Source of the DNA: Papaver somniferum
Taxonomy: Eukaryota; Streptophyta; Magnoliopsida; Ranunculales; Papaveraceae
Direction: 5' to 3'
DNA length: 64,000 nt
Assembly (NCBI RefSeq): GCF_003573695.1
Contig: NC_039361.1
Location: forward strand, 92,522,149-92,586,148
A program made the position numbers and the translations under genes. The first letter of the stretch is position 1; each line of letters opens with the position of its first letter. Shown one piece after another: positions 44,160 to 56,240 of this stretch. The notes beneath the pieces are model-generated. The model did no database searches. It worked only from the letters and a program-made list of their open reading frames with translations, and was not told the origin of the DNA.

Positions 44160-44361
44160 ATCAACCCATCTCCCTATTTGCGACCGAATTGACTCTGGAA
44201 CGACCATTGACTTGGTTTAGGCCAGAGTCCTACAGATTGATCTCTTGAATCTAAGCACTCCCTTTGCAGTGCATTTGTGTGAGGTTCGGTTGAGGAGTCT
44301 TGACAACACGCTCGTCTCTTCAATTCCCTAAAAACCAGCAAATCGTTTTCCCCCATCTACA
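44160..44361 (+). repeat. 3' end of a Tat (F-family) LTR, element H
   Basis: It is the reverse complement of 18679-18900 with few differences, ending CCCCCATCTACA at 44361. It is in the opposite orientation to F and is followed by a primer site, so it is the end of a 5' LTR. Confidence 0.85.
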
Positions 44362-44363
44362 GA

Positions 44364-44381
44364 TTGGCGACCACAATGGGA
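44364..44381 (+). other. primer binding site of Tat fragment H
   Basis: TTGGCGACCACAATGGGA directly after the LTR end resembles the TTGGCGACTCCACTGGGGA primer site of Tat/Ogre-type elements. Confidence 0.75.
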
Positions 44382-44418
44382 GATTAATCTCTCGGTTGCA
44401 ATCTCATACTTTCAGAAA

Positions 44419-44691
44419 ATGGTTGGTCTTAGGTCTAACTCAACTACTTCAAATTCCAGTCAGAATCTTTCGAATAGAAATGTTCCTCCTTCCAACACTC
44501 TATCCAATGGAATAATCGACACGGAAATCCCGACCTTGATCGAGTTGGCACGAGTACAGGAGATTCATACAAGGAACATGGACCTGATGAAAGAGACGCT
44601 GAACTACATATTGAATTTCCTCGTCAGACTGACATCATATTTGAGTGGTGCCCCTGCTCAAGGAATTCAGACGCTGATGGCTAATCCCTAA
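44419..44691 (+). pseudogene. start of Tat gag, fragment H
   Basis: An ATG 58 bp after the LTR opens a frame of 90 codons with a Ser/Thr/Asn-rich start (MVGLRSNSTTSNSSQNLS), then DTEIPTLIELARVQEIHTRN and NMDLMKETLNYILNFLVRL, typical in character for the N-terminus of Tat gag. It ends at TAA 44689-44691. About 70 bp later the sequence turns into a G-poor tract, so the rest of gag is absent. Confidence 0.6.
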
Positions 44692-44759
44692 ACCGATGAT
44701 CATCCTCGAGCCAACAACTTCACCACTTATGTGCATCCATCCATGATGGTTGTTCCCTT

Positions 44760-46440
44760 GAGTTGCAACCTTGCATCCACAGTTCCCATTACAACATCAC
44801 TCCAACTGCACTTCAGTCAAGCCATCAGTCCACCTGCAAATGCAGCTGCAACTACTCCTTGTAATCTCTGGCCATAGCTCCACACAGATTCCCTCATGGC
44901 AGCAACAACTAACTTCTGCAAACTTAAATTCAATCAACACAACCCCTGAACTTGAGCTATTCTTCTCAGCTTCAAACTCCATCGACTGCATCACTTTATC
45001 TTCTCTGTATCACAATTGCACCCATTCATTCATTTCCCTAGCTTCAATTCTATGTTATTTCATCTGCACTTTGAGTGGCAGCACAATTCCCTGCACTTTG
45101 TCACCAGTACCATCTGAGCTGCAACCACTAGCTCCAAATGCAACTCAATCATCTCAGCTTATCTTTCTTCTTGATTCTTCTGCACCGTCAATCTTCACCA
45201 GAGACCACCATTAACACCATCTGTAGCTTCAACTTCACTGCAATATATCACTGCTTCAGTCCATAGCTTAATCACCAACACAAACTGCATCCCTTGCTTA
45301 CAACTGCATTTGCACATTCGTCATTCATTCGTCATGGCTAATTCTGATGCTCTCTGCCTCTCTTTACAGCGTCAATGGAATCAAACCCACTTCGAATTTC
45401 AACCCCATTGCAGCTTCATTCTATCACTCAAACCCATTAGACTACCACCAGTCTACTGCCATCAACTAAACCTTCTTATACCAGGCACTCAAGCAGCAAT
45501 AGCTCCCAGATTTTTTCTCCGATTTTTCATATCCATCTTAATTTCAAACCTGCAATGGCCTGCAATCCATTTGAACCAGCACCACCAAGCCATTTCAGCT
45601 GCAGAATCATCATCTAAGCTCATTCTGTAGCTTCCCATTAACATACTCCTTGCCACCATCTCAGACTCCATCTGCTATTGGCTATCTCAGTTCCATCTGA
45701 ACTGCACCTGCAATTTCGGAACAGTCTCATTGCAAACCTGAACACAGTATCATCATTACTACCAGCTGCCATAACACAACAACTTGCAATTTAATCTACA
45801 TCATCCATGACAATCTCCGGCAGTTTCCTCCTCTGCAACTGCAGTACAAGCCATTAACACCTTCAATACCTAATTTTCATTACCACTACACAGCTGCATC
45901 ATAATCTTTAACTGCATTGTAGCTCCTCAGGTCACAGCCACATCACTCAACTGCCAACACCTCGTCAGCCATTACAACACAGCACCAATTAGAACACCTG
46001 TAGTTCATCCTAATTGCAGCTGCTAACTCAAACACCTGCAATGCTCACATCTCACTCATTGCAACTTCTTTACCAGCGCCATTCAGTCAATCATATCCTT
46101 CTCTGTCTCAGTCTCAATATCTCCAATTCAGGCCCTAAACTTCCCCTGTAATTTGCCTGCAACAGCCACCACCATCTCAGTTTCTTCTCAGACTCAACCA
46201 GAACCATTGTAAAACCACCACTTCTCCATTAACAACATCAGTTCATTACCCATCCTGCTTACACAAATTCCTGTAAAACCCTAATTCAGCTCATACCCTT
46301 CTCAATTTGTTCTAATTCCTCGATTTGAACAACCCAAAAGCCAATTCAAACAAAACCCATATTTACTTCTGCAATTTCATCTACACCTGCTCTGATTCTT
46401 GCATCAACTATGTCTCATCTCAGATTCATAAACAAACAAC
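44760..46440. repeat. G-poor, C/A/T-rich tract 1
   Basis: About 1.7 kb in which the plus strand has very little G (about four per 60 bases in places) and keeps reusing words such as ctgcaact, cagcttca, accatct and cattcat, without a fixed period. Long open frames on the plus strand (44771-45214, 45310-45630) arise because stop codons with G are rare; their proteins have no domain character. It resembles 48690-50830. Confidence 0.7.
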
Positions 46441-46594
46441 ACTCACTATATAGTAATATCGATATTTGGCATTAAAGACACTAAAAAAAACATGATATCA
46501 ATATAAAATTGATTTCCAAATCGAAATAGTGAAAAGCATATGAAGTGCTTCCCTTCAAAGAAGATGTAATTAAGCATATGAAGTGCTTCACACT
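46441..46594. other. AT-rich junction sequence with a short direct repeat
   Basis: It contains agcatatgaagtgcttc twice (about 46535-46551 and 46573-46589). No gene. Confidence 0.6.
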
Positions 46595-46700
46595 TGAAAA
46601 AGCGGGAGTCTAACAACCACACCCAATATTTGGTTCGACAATCTGTATGGACTAACTCCAATATAATTCCAAGAGAATCAACTAGACAGTCAGACTCAAT
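46595..46700 (-). repeat. terminal fragment of a B/K-family LTR
   Basis: TGAAAAAGCGGGAGTCTAAC and the next 85 bases match the ends of the LTRs at 38712, 52393 and 63332. The match stops abruptly at cagactcaatc (46700). Confidence 0.85.
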
Positions 46701-47618
46701 CAGGCATTAGGGACCACCCAATCGGTACGTGCAAAAATGGCGGCGTAACGAAAGTTTTCTTCTAATCCTACCAAACGGTAGAATATGAAAGAAAAGGGGC
46801 AAAATGTGAATACCAATATTCTGTGGAGTACGTGTAATGATCTTAGTGGCCGCATACAAGATAACTATGTAGCCCTCGCTGTACAGAGCAATCCAAGGAT
46901 ACCTCCGTAGATCTGCTTTATCTTGTCCCAAGAAGAGATACCTCGACGACTAAGATGAAAAGAGGAAAAGCCTAGTCTATGAGGAGTCAGCTGGCGAAGG
47001 GACATAGGTAGATGACATATCTAATCAGCATTAAATGCACAAATCTCTTATCTACACGCATAATCAAAGCACGTGGAGAGAGATGATGTGGCGGTACCAG
47101 ATTGGCAGAGGCTGGCGGTGAACGAAGGTACAATCTGTACTAAGGTTGGGAAATTTCCGAAGGAACGTGAGTCAGCTGAGGTGGCAAAGTTCGACTGGAG
47201 AAAGCACGCGCCGAACGAAGGTACCATTGGTACGGAAGGTATATCATGAAACGATATACCCAAAGACAGCGAAAATACATCTGGAGCAGAAGGGGCTATA
47301 AATACCAAGCCTCACCAACAAACTAGAGGCATTCAATACCTAGGAGAGAAGATCTAGTCTTAAGCTTATACCTCTTTAATGTTTAGAACTTAAGTATTTA
47401 CTCCAACTTGAGTTCTCTCTATTACTTTGGGAAGCATTTAAGATATTTGTAACCACCATAACATAATACAAAACAATCACTCATTACCCCGTGGACATAG
47501 ACTAAAGTCGAACCACATAATCTCTTGTGTCTCATTATAACTTAGTTCCTTTTACATTATATTTGTGTTCTTTGTTATTATTGCGATCTTGAGTATCTTA
47601 TACTACTTAGCATTATCA
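46701..47618 (+). repeat. probable LTR J of another retrotransposon
   Basis: A TATA box (ctataaata, 47295-47303) lies about 200 bp before the U5-like signal ccccgtggacatagactaaa...cgaaccacataatctct, a layout common in plant LTRs. The GC-richer first 600 bp would be U3. Neither end shows a sure TG/CA or target-site duplication. No partner copy is in the window, so it may be a solo LTR or a fragment. Confidence 0.5.
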
Positions 47619-47786
47619 ATTCAATAGAGACATCAATACTACTTAGTATCCGATTCTCTGAGCTGTATACATTACGTAGACTATGGGAAAACGAGTAGCC
47701 ACATAAGGGTTTGGTGAGAATATCAGCTAGATGACGCTCTGATGGAACATACTCTAATTTGATAACACCATTCTCATATAATTCTC
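47619..47786 (-). pseudogene. C-terminal end of copia L RNase H
   Basis: On the minus strand: RELYENGVIKLEYVPSERHL then ADILTKPLCGYSFSHSLRN, the standard end of copia pol. It joins [16 protein letters not shown] at 51150-51197 once the solo LTR and one TTCTC copy are left out. Confidence 0.9.
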
Positions 47787-50700
47787 TGATCGCTGTCGTA
47801 TGAGTCAAAAATAAATTACACTTTCTCACTACTCAAAATATAAAATATAGCAAGGGCAAGAAAGGATCGTTCCCACAGATTGGACTAAGTTGTCAATATA
47901 TTTTCGATTTCCTATAAATAACAAGAAGGAATTTTCTGATTTTTAATAAACTAAAATAAAATAAAGCAAACAAAGAAATAAACAAGCAAATCAAAGATGT
48001 AAAGATATTGGTTAAGGATTTCGTTTTCATTCACAAACATGTTTTTGTCTTAATAACTAGAATTGATATTTAATCTCTCATTATCAAAAACCCTAGAATA
48101 CCTTATCGAAAGGATATCCCGCTAATTTCTTCTTGTCATCAACAAACACATTAAAAGATGTGAATATGAATTCTACCAAAAGAATAACCTAACGCCTTGC
48201 GCTAATCAAGTTCAATTCCCATGGAGCATTAAGATTCATGAAACAAGGCTAATCAATGCAATCGAAATACGTTGCGCAAACAATTTAACAAAGGCCACGA
48301 TTCACATATGATTACAAGGATGTATCATTACAAGTTATAACCATATTTATGTTACTTGTGTTCAAGGATTATCGCTCGATGATTAACCCTAAACTAGCAA
48401 TAGATGTGATTACAAGTTCTACCAATTTGCAACTTGACAAAACAAACAATCAAATCATGTTATAATACGTCAATCATATAACTATATTTCCAGAGAATCA
48501 TGAACGATAATTATGAGACGGAACTAATTCATTAAACCCAAAATCATGTGATGTGAAATCCAACTATTCCATAACCAATAATAAAAACTTAGCCCATATT
48601 CATGGAGTTCATAAAAAGAAGGAAGAGAAAAGGTTTCATGTTTTTAAACCCTAGAATAGAAGTAGAAGCAAAAGAGGTCTCCAAATAACTGTGGGTTTCT
48701 CCCTTTTATACCTTCCCTGCAATATTCTTCAGTTCTAATTCTCGGCTAAACCTCCAGCCCATAATCACAACTGCCAGCCATTCGGGCCTCAAATAAATCA
48801 TAAGCCCATTGAATATTTGGACTTTGGCATGTCAGTTCTCTGGAACTGACAACCTATTTTCTTGTTAAATCACTTCCTCCAACTTCCGGCCATCTCCCCT
48901 TCTGATTTAGCTACTTGCGGTTCCAGCTCCGAAGCACTGTTGTCTTCTTCAGTTCAGTTCAAATGCACCAAAACTACCTCCATAGCTGCAACAGTCATAG
49001 CCAAGTACCTGTCCTGACATGCATCTAATTTGCATCTTCACTTCCGTCCACAGCAAAATCCATTTTCACCAGTAGCACACCACTCTACAGCAGCTCACAA
49101 TCTTTGTTCTCCAACTGTAGCTGCAACTCCTAGTCTCCCTGCATATTTCTGCATCCACAGCAGCTTCACTCATTCACTGTGACATCTTAATTCAATACAT
49201 CCTGCCAATCCAGTTTAACACCTACAGTACTCCATAGCTTCTCAACACCCTTAATTCAGTCCCTTGCTATTGGCACTAACAGCATCATTCTATCGTCAAT
49301 TCAGCTCCCTAACATACATTCCATAATACCACCTGCAACTTCACTTGCACCAGTTGCATTGCCACAATCCCTTTTCTTCATCTAATATCTGCACCATGGC
49401 CTGTAGCCTTATCAACCAGCAGAACCCATTTCATATCTTCTCCGCCACAGCTTAGCTACACCCGTGGCTCAACAATTCTAGCACTGCGACATCACAACCA
49501 ACTGCAGTTCATATCACCATCAATTTCAGCTCCATTCCACTTTCCCATAGACCTGCGACAGCATCAGTGCACCATCTCCTGAGTTTACAGCTCAAACTTC
49601 CACCAGATTCACAGCACCATTTCTATCTGCAGCTGCTCATTTACTTGCAATTTCAGTTGCAAGACTCACTCTAACACAACCATCACTGCTATCCCTTGTT
49701 CTGCACTACCACTGCAACCACCCAACTCAAGCTACATGCATTGCAGAGCCATGGCAGAAACAAAGTTACATCCATTGCATCTGTCTCATCACCAGCACCA
49801 GTCTCTCTATCTTGTAACAACCCGGAACTCATAGTCCTGAGCTCATCTCCATTCAGTTAACCTCTGCACTGCAATACATCCCACAAAACCCATCTGCAAT
49901 ACCACTTTCCTTGGCTTGACCATCTCTGAATTCTCCAGTACCAGCTCAAACAAACCCATTATTTTCAGCTCCGTAAGCTTAACCATCAACACCTCAGTTG
50001 CAACCACCACTGCCAGACTCAGCTTCGGTTCTCCAGTTCATAGCACCACAGTAATCCCTGCAGCTCATTCTCATTACTGCACATAGCAGCAGCTGAACCA
50101 ACATCATCAGCTCAATACCAACTGTTCCAGAGACATACCACCAATACCAGTTGCTCAATACCCGTCTCCTGCAGTTCATTAGTACCAGCCACCAGTAAAA
50201 CCTCCAATCGAAGCCACTGCAACAACATCTTCCTTCCCTGATTTCAGTTCCGCTAATTCCATGGAAGTTCATAATAGAAACCCCGTCAGCTTCACCACAG
50301 ACCAATTGGTAGCAGCACTGTTCTTATCTTCCAACACCCAATTCGAATTCAATACCCATTCTCGACTCAGCTCATCTTAACCCTCATCAAATTCAGCTAA
50401 TAACAACTCGAACTCAGACTCATCTTCAATTCGAGCATCAAATTCCTCCATCTCAGTTCACCCTCTACATTTTGACTACAAAACCATTAATCTCCATCAT
50501 TCTTCCCAAATCAACTGCATCAGATTTCTTCAATTAAATCCATTCTCAGATCCATGAGATTCAAACCCATCTCAATTCAAATCAGTACCATCTTCTCGAT
50601 CTTGTTACGACGGTTACAAGATTCAAAACCCATGACTTTCTTCTCCAATTTCTCCACCGGAAGCAACTCAGATCCCCCTTCTTCTATGTTTCACATCAGC

Positions 50701-51149
50701 AACATCAGTATTTTCTTCTTCTCTTCATTCTCTAATTTCTTTACCTGGCTCTCTCAACTTCTCCATTATCAGCGCCTCCTCTTTTCTCTCTCAATTTCTA
50801 TAACAAGCCACAACCATTTTTTCCTCACTCACATCTGAATTTCAAATGAGTTGTGATGAGAAGAGAACTATCGATATAGGGTTATGTAGTGAGCTGGGAT
50901 GGTTACTTGCACCTACTGATGATACATGCCACCCAGTAGTATCCCCTTAACTTATGACTGGCTCCAGATAACACCTGCCTGTGAAATGACCAAATTACTC
51001 GTTTTGCGTCTATTTCTTCTTCTTTTGCTCAAATGACTCCATTGCATCTAATAAACTCAAAAGTAAGCATAAGATACATAATTTACCAAGACAATAGTAA
51101 AGAAAGCATAAATACTAGATATAAAATTAGGTGTTTTAGACATCTATCA
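47787..51149 (-). repeat. solo LTR of family I (3363 bp)
   Basis: It begins TGATCGCTGTCG and ends GACATCTATCA on the plus strand, flanked by TTCTC at 47782-47786 and 51150-51154, and interrupts a copia RNase H exactly. The 47830-48690 part shares U5-type blocks with the LTR at 42896-44159, which gives the minus orientation. The middle (48690-50830) is the second G-poor tract. ORFs inside (49994-50305, 50554-50838) have no domain character. No internal element region or primer site is seen, so it is a solo LTR or an LTR-sized non-autonomous unit. Confidence 0.85.
48690..50830. repeat. G-poor, C/A/T-rich tract 2
   Basis: About 2.1 kb of the same word usage as 44760-46440 (ctgcaact, cagttcat, accatctgc, ctccat), inside the solo LTR. 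On the LTR's own (minus) strand it is a G-rich, C-poor stretch in U3. Confidence 0.75.
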
Positions 51150-51826
51150 TTCTCTAATAAAGTGATATCTGATATCTATGTGTTTACTACGAGAATGTTC
51201 AACTGGGTTTTCAGTCAATCGAATAGCGCTTGAGTTATCACACAGTATGCCCATAGTTTAAATATTTATTCCATAATTAATGAGCATTTGTTTCATCCAC
51301 AAAAGTTGTGTACAACATGTACCAGCAGCAATATATTCTGCTTCACAGGTTGACAAGGACTGTGAATTCTGTTTCTTACTATGGTAAGCTACAAGATTTT
51401 GACCAAAATATAAGCAACCACCAGAGGTGCTTTTATGATCTTCTACACATCCTGCCCAATCAGCATCTGCATAGGCATAAGACTGTTGTTCGTATCCATG
51501 GAGTATGATAGACCATAATCTATTATACCATTAACGTATCTAATGATTCGTTTTACAACTTTGAGATGTGATTCTCTAGGATCTGCTTGAAATCTAGCAC
51601 AACAACCTACACTAAAAGCAATGTATGGTCTTGTTGCAGTTAGATATAGCAAGCTCCCTATCATAGATCTGTATAGTTTCTAATCAACTGATTTTTCACC
51701 TGGATTTGATTGAAGTTTTCCAGTAGTTGGCATCGGAGTTTCCATAGGTGTTGCACCTTTTAGTTCGAATTTTTCTACTAGATTCCTTGCATATTTTTCT
51801 TGAGAAAGTAGAATATTGTCCTTTTG
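51150..51826 (-). pseudogene. RNase H region of copia L
   Basis: On the minus strand: IGSLLYLTATRPYIAFSVG, ARFQADPRESHLKVVKRIIR and YVNGIIDYGLSYSMDTNNSL, then frame changes, then a piece with the CEAEY-type region (about 51330) and [16 protein letters not shown]. All are standard blocks between copia reverse transcriptase and the end of pol. Confidence 0.9.
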
Positions 51827-52392
51827 TTATTGTATTTGCAACCCAAGAAAATATGATAATTCTCCAACATTACTCATTTCAAATTCTCCACTCATAAGAT
51901 TCAGGAATTCATCTATTAGAGATTTTCCATAGATGATGTCATCTACATATATTTGTGCTACAAGAACATTTTTTCCACTCCATTTGGTGAAAAGTGTCTT
52001 ATCAGCAACACCTCTAGAGAATCCTTTTTGAAGTAAGAAGGATGTCAGTTTATCATACCAAGCTCTCGGAGCTTGTTTTAGACCATACAAGGCCTTCTTA
52101 AGTTTAAAGACATAATCTGGGAATAATGGATCTTCAAATCCTTTAGGTTGAGAAACAAATACTTCTTCTTTTAAATCCCCATTCAGAAATGCATATTTAA
52201 TATCCATTTGAAAAAAAATTATCTTAAGATAACAAGCATAGGCAAGTAACAATCTTACTGATTCTAAACATGCAACAGGAGCAAAAGTTTCATCAAAATC
52301 AATACCTTAAATTTAAGAATATCCTTGAGCAACGAGCCTAGCTTTATTTCTGACAATCGTCCCGAATTCGTCCGATTTGTTCTTGTAGATCC
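51827..52392 (-). pseudogene. Sirevirus-type copia reverse transcriptase, element L
   Basis: From the LTR of K inward: NKSDEFGTIVRNKARLVAQG, two stops near 52305, then an open frame of 141 codons with FFQMDIKYAFLNGDLKEEVF, VSQPKGFEDPLFPDYVFKL, KALYGLKQAPRAWYDKL and the catalytic YVDDIIYG, ending SNVGELSYFLGLQIQ. The VSQPKGFED block is typical of Sirevirus reverse transcriptases. Stops make it inactive. K inserted into it at 52392/52393, so the upstream integrase and gag of L would lie beyond K, off the window. Confidence 0.92.
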
Positions 52393-54408
52393 TGAAAAAG
52401 CGGGGGTACAACAACCACATCCAATGTTTCGATTAACAATCTGTATGGACTAAATCTAATATACTTTCAAGAGAATCAACTAGACTCAATCTTAGTAAAG
52501 TATATCAAAGAGTTATATCTCTCTTTCTCGATTCAATTCTTACTCAAGCAAATAGTAATCTGCGAGTCTAATTGAATACAAGAGAAATCACTTGAACGGT
52601 ACCAAAGACCAATGTTCAAGTATCAATCAATTTCAATCAACGACCAAAGGTCGTATTTCCAATTGATTGATCCTAACGCACAACCTGTGATATTTTAATT
52701 ATATAACAAAATATAATGCGGAAAAGAAATAAAACAGACACCCGAATTTTGTTAACAAGGAAACCGCAAATGCAGAAAAACCCAGAGACCTAGTCCAGAT
52801 TGAACACACACTGTATTAAGCCGCTACAGACACTATCCTACTACAAACTAACTTCGGTCTGGACTGTAGTTGATCCCCAATCAATCTCACACTAATCCAA
52901 GGTACAGTTGCGCTCCTTACGTCTCTGATCCCAGCAGGATACTACGCACTTGATTGCCTTAGCTGATGTCACTCACAACTAAGAGTTGCTACGACCCAAA
53001 TTCGAAGACTTTAATAAAAAAATCTGTATCACACAGAAAAGTCTACGGTAATAGATAAATCTGTCCCACAGAAATACCTATAAATTTTTGTTTTTGATAA
53101 ATCAAGGTGAACATGAAATAATTGATAACCCGGACTTATATTCCCGAAGAACATCCTAGTATTATCAATCACCTCACAATAATCTTAACCAACGCGGCGA
53201 AAGAAGATATTGTGGAATCACAAACGATGAGACGAAGATGTTTGTGAATACTTTTATATCTTGCCTATCGGAGATATTACTCTCAAGCCAATCGTTACGA
53301 TTGTAGTCAACACGATAGAATATGCAAGATCAGATCACACAACTACGAGAAAGTAGTATCGGTCTGGCTTCACAATCCCAATGAAGTCGTTAACCTGGTT
53401 TACAAGAAGAAACCTAAGGTTAAAGGAGAATCGAATATAGCTAATACAACTAGTATCACACAAGAGGTGTGGAGATTAGGTTTCCCAGTTGCTGGATTTC
53501 TCCCTTATATAGTATTTCAAATCAGGGTTTGCAATCAATGTTAGCTTGGTAACAAATCATTCAATATTCACCGTTAATTGAAAACCTGATTTGATTCAAG
53601 CTAATATCTTTCAACCGTTAGATCGAAAACCTAGCTTGTTACACACGAATGAAATGCACGATTTTAGGTTTGTGTAACCGTACCCAAACATGTACATTTG
53701 TTGGTTCAACAGTAGTTAACCAAATGGTTAGCCATATGAGCACTTTCATATATACCATATTCTTCTTCACCATAACTAGTTCAAATGACTCAAATGAACT
53801 AGTTAGAGAGTTGTTCAATGTATGAATCTTATGTAACTACACAAGACACAATTGAAGCAAAAACGATTTGATTCATTCGAATCGATTCATGAACTTTATA
53901 GCCACGGTTTGCAATTTGCATTCCTTAGTTTATATAAATATAAGTTCACAAATAATCGTCTTTAGATATAACCAACTCAAGTTCGAGGACTTAGGTTCCC
54001 GGAAGGAGTTCACAAACTCCAGCAGATATTCTCGGGATGAGAACCTCCGCCAGTTCGCGGACTGAGCTCACAGCTCTTGTTCCGGTTTTCCTGATCAACA
54101 AAGTACGCATAATTTGGTTCAAGGAATAAGGACTTATACATATATGTGTTTCCATACAATGCCTATTTCCAACAATGGTTATGTAATCTAAACTCTCATT
54201 TCAATCATTGAAACATTCTTAGAGGACGTTATATAGTTTTTATTCACAAATCATTTTTTGTCAAAGCCATTTTCAAAGTGATTCAAACATAACATGACTT
54301 TCATCACTAGGTAAAGATGAACTTGGCCAAAGCGAAAGCTTACCAACACATATTTCGAGAAATAGATAGGCGAGATAAACTCGTCTCGAAATAGCAAATG
54401 TGTATAAT

Positions 54409-54413
54409 CAAAG
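54409..54413 (+). other. target-site duplication CAAAG (left) of element E
   Basis: CAAAG directly precedes the left LTR of E and recurs at 59360-59364 after the right LTR. The flanking LTR K sequence continues across it. Confidence 0.95.
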
Positions 54414-56190
54414 TGATGTGATTTTTTGAAGTTTTCGTAGTAATTAAGATTCGAACTCTAAGACTTGTGAAGATTAAATTTAAAGGTTTAATGAAAATAA
54501 AAAGAAAAGTCGAGAGTTACTGGGTCTACGATTCCACCGAATTCATATCACGAGGCTCGATATTCATTCTTCAGCAATTATCGCTCAATAAATAAAATAA
54601 CATCGACTCTTATTTTGCCAAAGTAGATTCTCAAAATATTAGTTATAAAACGTAAGCATGGGACATCAAACATCTATGCAAGCATGGCCCATCAAATAAA
54701 ATAATAACTAATTAGTCAAAATCATAATTCTATTTTGATTAGTGCAAAAGTCATATAGAGAATAAAATAAATTCACCCATGTATGAAATTTGGATTCATC
54801 CGTCGACCCAGTGTAGGGGTTTAACTCCTCATATTGTAGACATACTCAAAATTCATTTTTATTTCCCAAAAGTGCTTACAAGAGGTGAAGAGATAAGAAA
54901 ACTGAGTTTCGCAATGCTGTAAAGCCATTACAAAACTGTTATAATGAATATTACAGAAAACTATTGTTCTTATCTGTCGCAGAAAACTGTCGTTCTTGGT
55001 AGAAACAGTGACAGTTTTAAACGACAGACTACAAGCATAGTCTGTTCTTCTTCTTCTTCTTCTTTTCTGCAGCAGCAGAAAAATCTGCTCTGCAAGCCTC
55101 TGTTCCTCTCCCCAGTCACTCAATATCCTTCTCTGATCTCAGGAAACTCTATTTATACTCACAGGACTTCATAATCTTCATAATTACTCCACAATATCCC
55201 GCAATAACTTTCATTATTCTTCACGGGAATAATTCCCTTTTTTTTATCTCATTCTCACGTCTGTTGGCAACCTACATACTCCAAACACAAAGATGCACGT
55301 ATCTTGTTTGAGTTTGACTAATTGCAAGCACGAAATCTTCCAGAAATATCTTAACTGACTTGAAGAATACTCGATATATCCTCGTGTCCTGTTTTTCCTC
55401 CAACTCCACGTACCTTCCCTTTTTCTTCTCCTGCACGCGCCTACAGCTGTTCAACTCTATCAAAACACGTCATATAAGTTCAAGTTCAAACTCTCCAGAG
55501 ACACGCCAATTCCCCAACTACAACTCATACATTCCGGAAATAACCCAGAAAATATCTTCCCTATTTTATCTCATCCTTGTCTCGTGAAAACATTCCTTTT
55601 ACGTGTTATTCTTCGACTGAAACTCTCCAAACAGGATCCCCACACGTTCTAGATGATGTAAAACACTTTGTAACACATGAAATCCTTGATTAAAGCAGAT
55701 GAAATTCCGAGTATTCTTCACGAAGATAATATTGCCCTGTTTTCTTAAATCGGTGAAAATATCCTTCCTTTCTTGGATCAAACTTTATTACCAACCCTGT
55801 TTTGCATCAATGGAGTAACCCTAATCCAAAACACGAGCTAACTCCGACTAAAACTCATGCAAACCAAATCCAGGGAATTATGTTTTTTTTTTCTTTCGTG
55901 CCAAAAACAGTTTCAAAAATGAAGAAGGAGATGGTAAGCCCTTAACCAGAGATGGGGTGTGAATAGTAGGTGTCCAAATGAGGTGCCCTTTATAAATTGA
56001 GGTTCCCCTTATCCAAAGTGAGAGTCTGTTTAGCAAATGCCCTCCGGGGGTGCCTTTAACAACTTTTCGAGCTGATTTTTCCAAAAATGTTTATTGCTCA
56101 AAAACACCTAAAAACAAGTTTATTAGTGATAAAATGAGTCTCAACTAATGTATTTATGGGTGAAAATGCGTCACACTTGCGCGCTCATCA
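54414..56190 (-). repeat. 3' LTR of element E
   Basis: It has ends TGATGAGCG...AAATCACATCA on the minus strand. A TATAAATAG box (minus) is at 55149-55158. A ttc-repeat microsatellite at about 55039-55057 is longer than in the partner LTR. No gene. Confidence 0.93.
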
Positions 56191-56240
56191 AATTCCCCCA
56201 CACTTACATTTTTCTAGTCCTCGAGCAAAACAGAAAACTG

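Noticed and set aside
44771..45630. Open frames of 147 and 106 codons rich in Ser, Thr, Leu and Gln
   Set aside because: They arise from the G-poor composition, which makes stop codons with G rare; no conserved motif or start context was seen.
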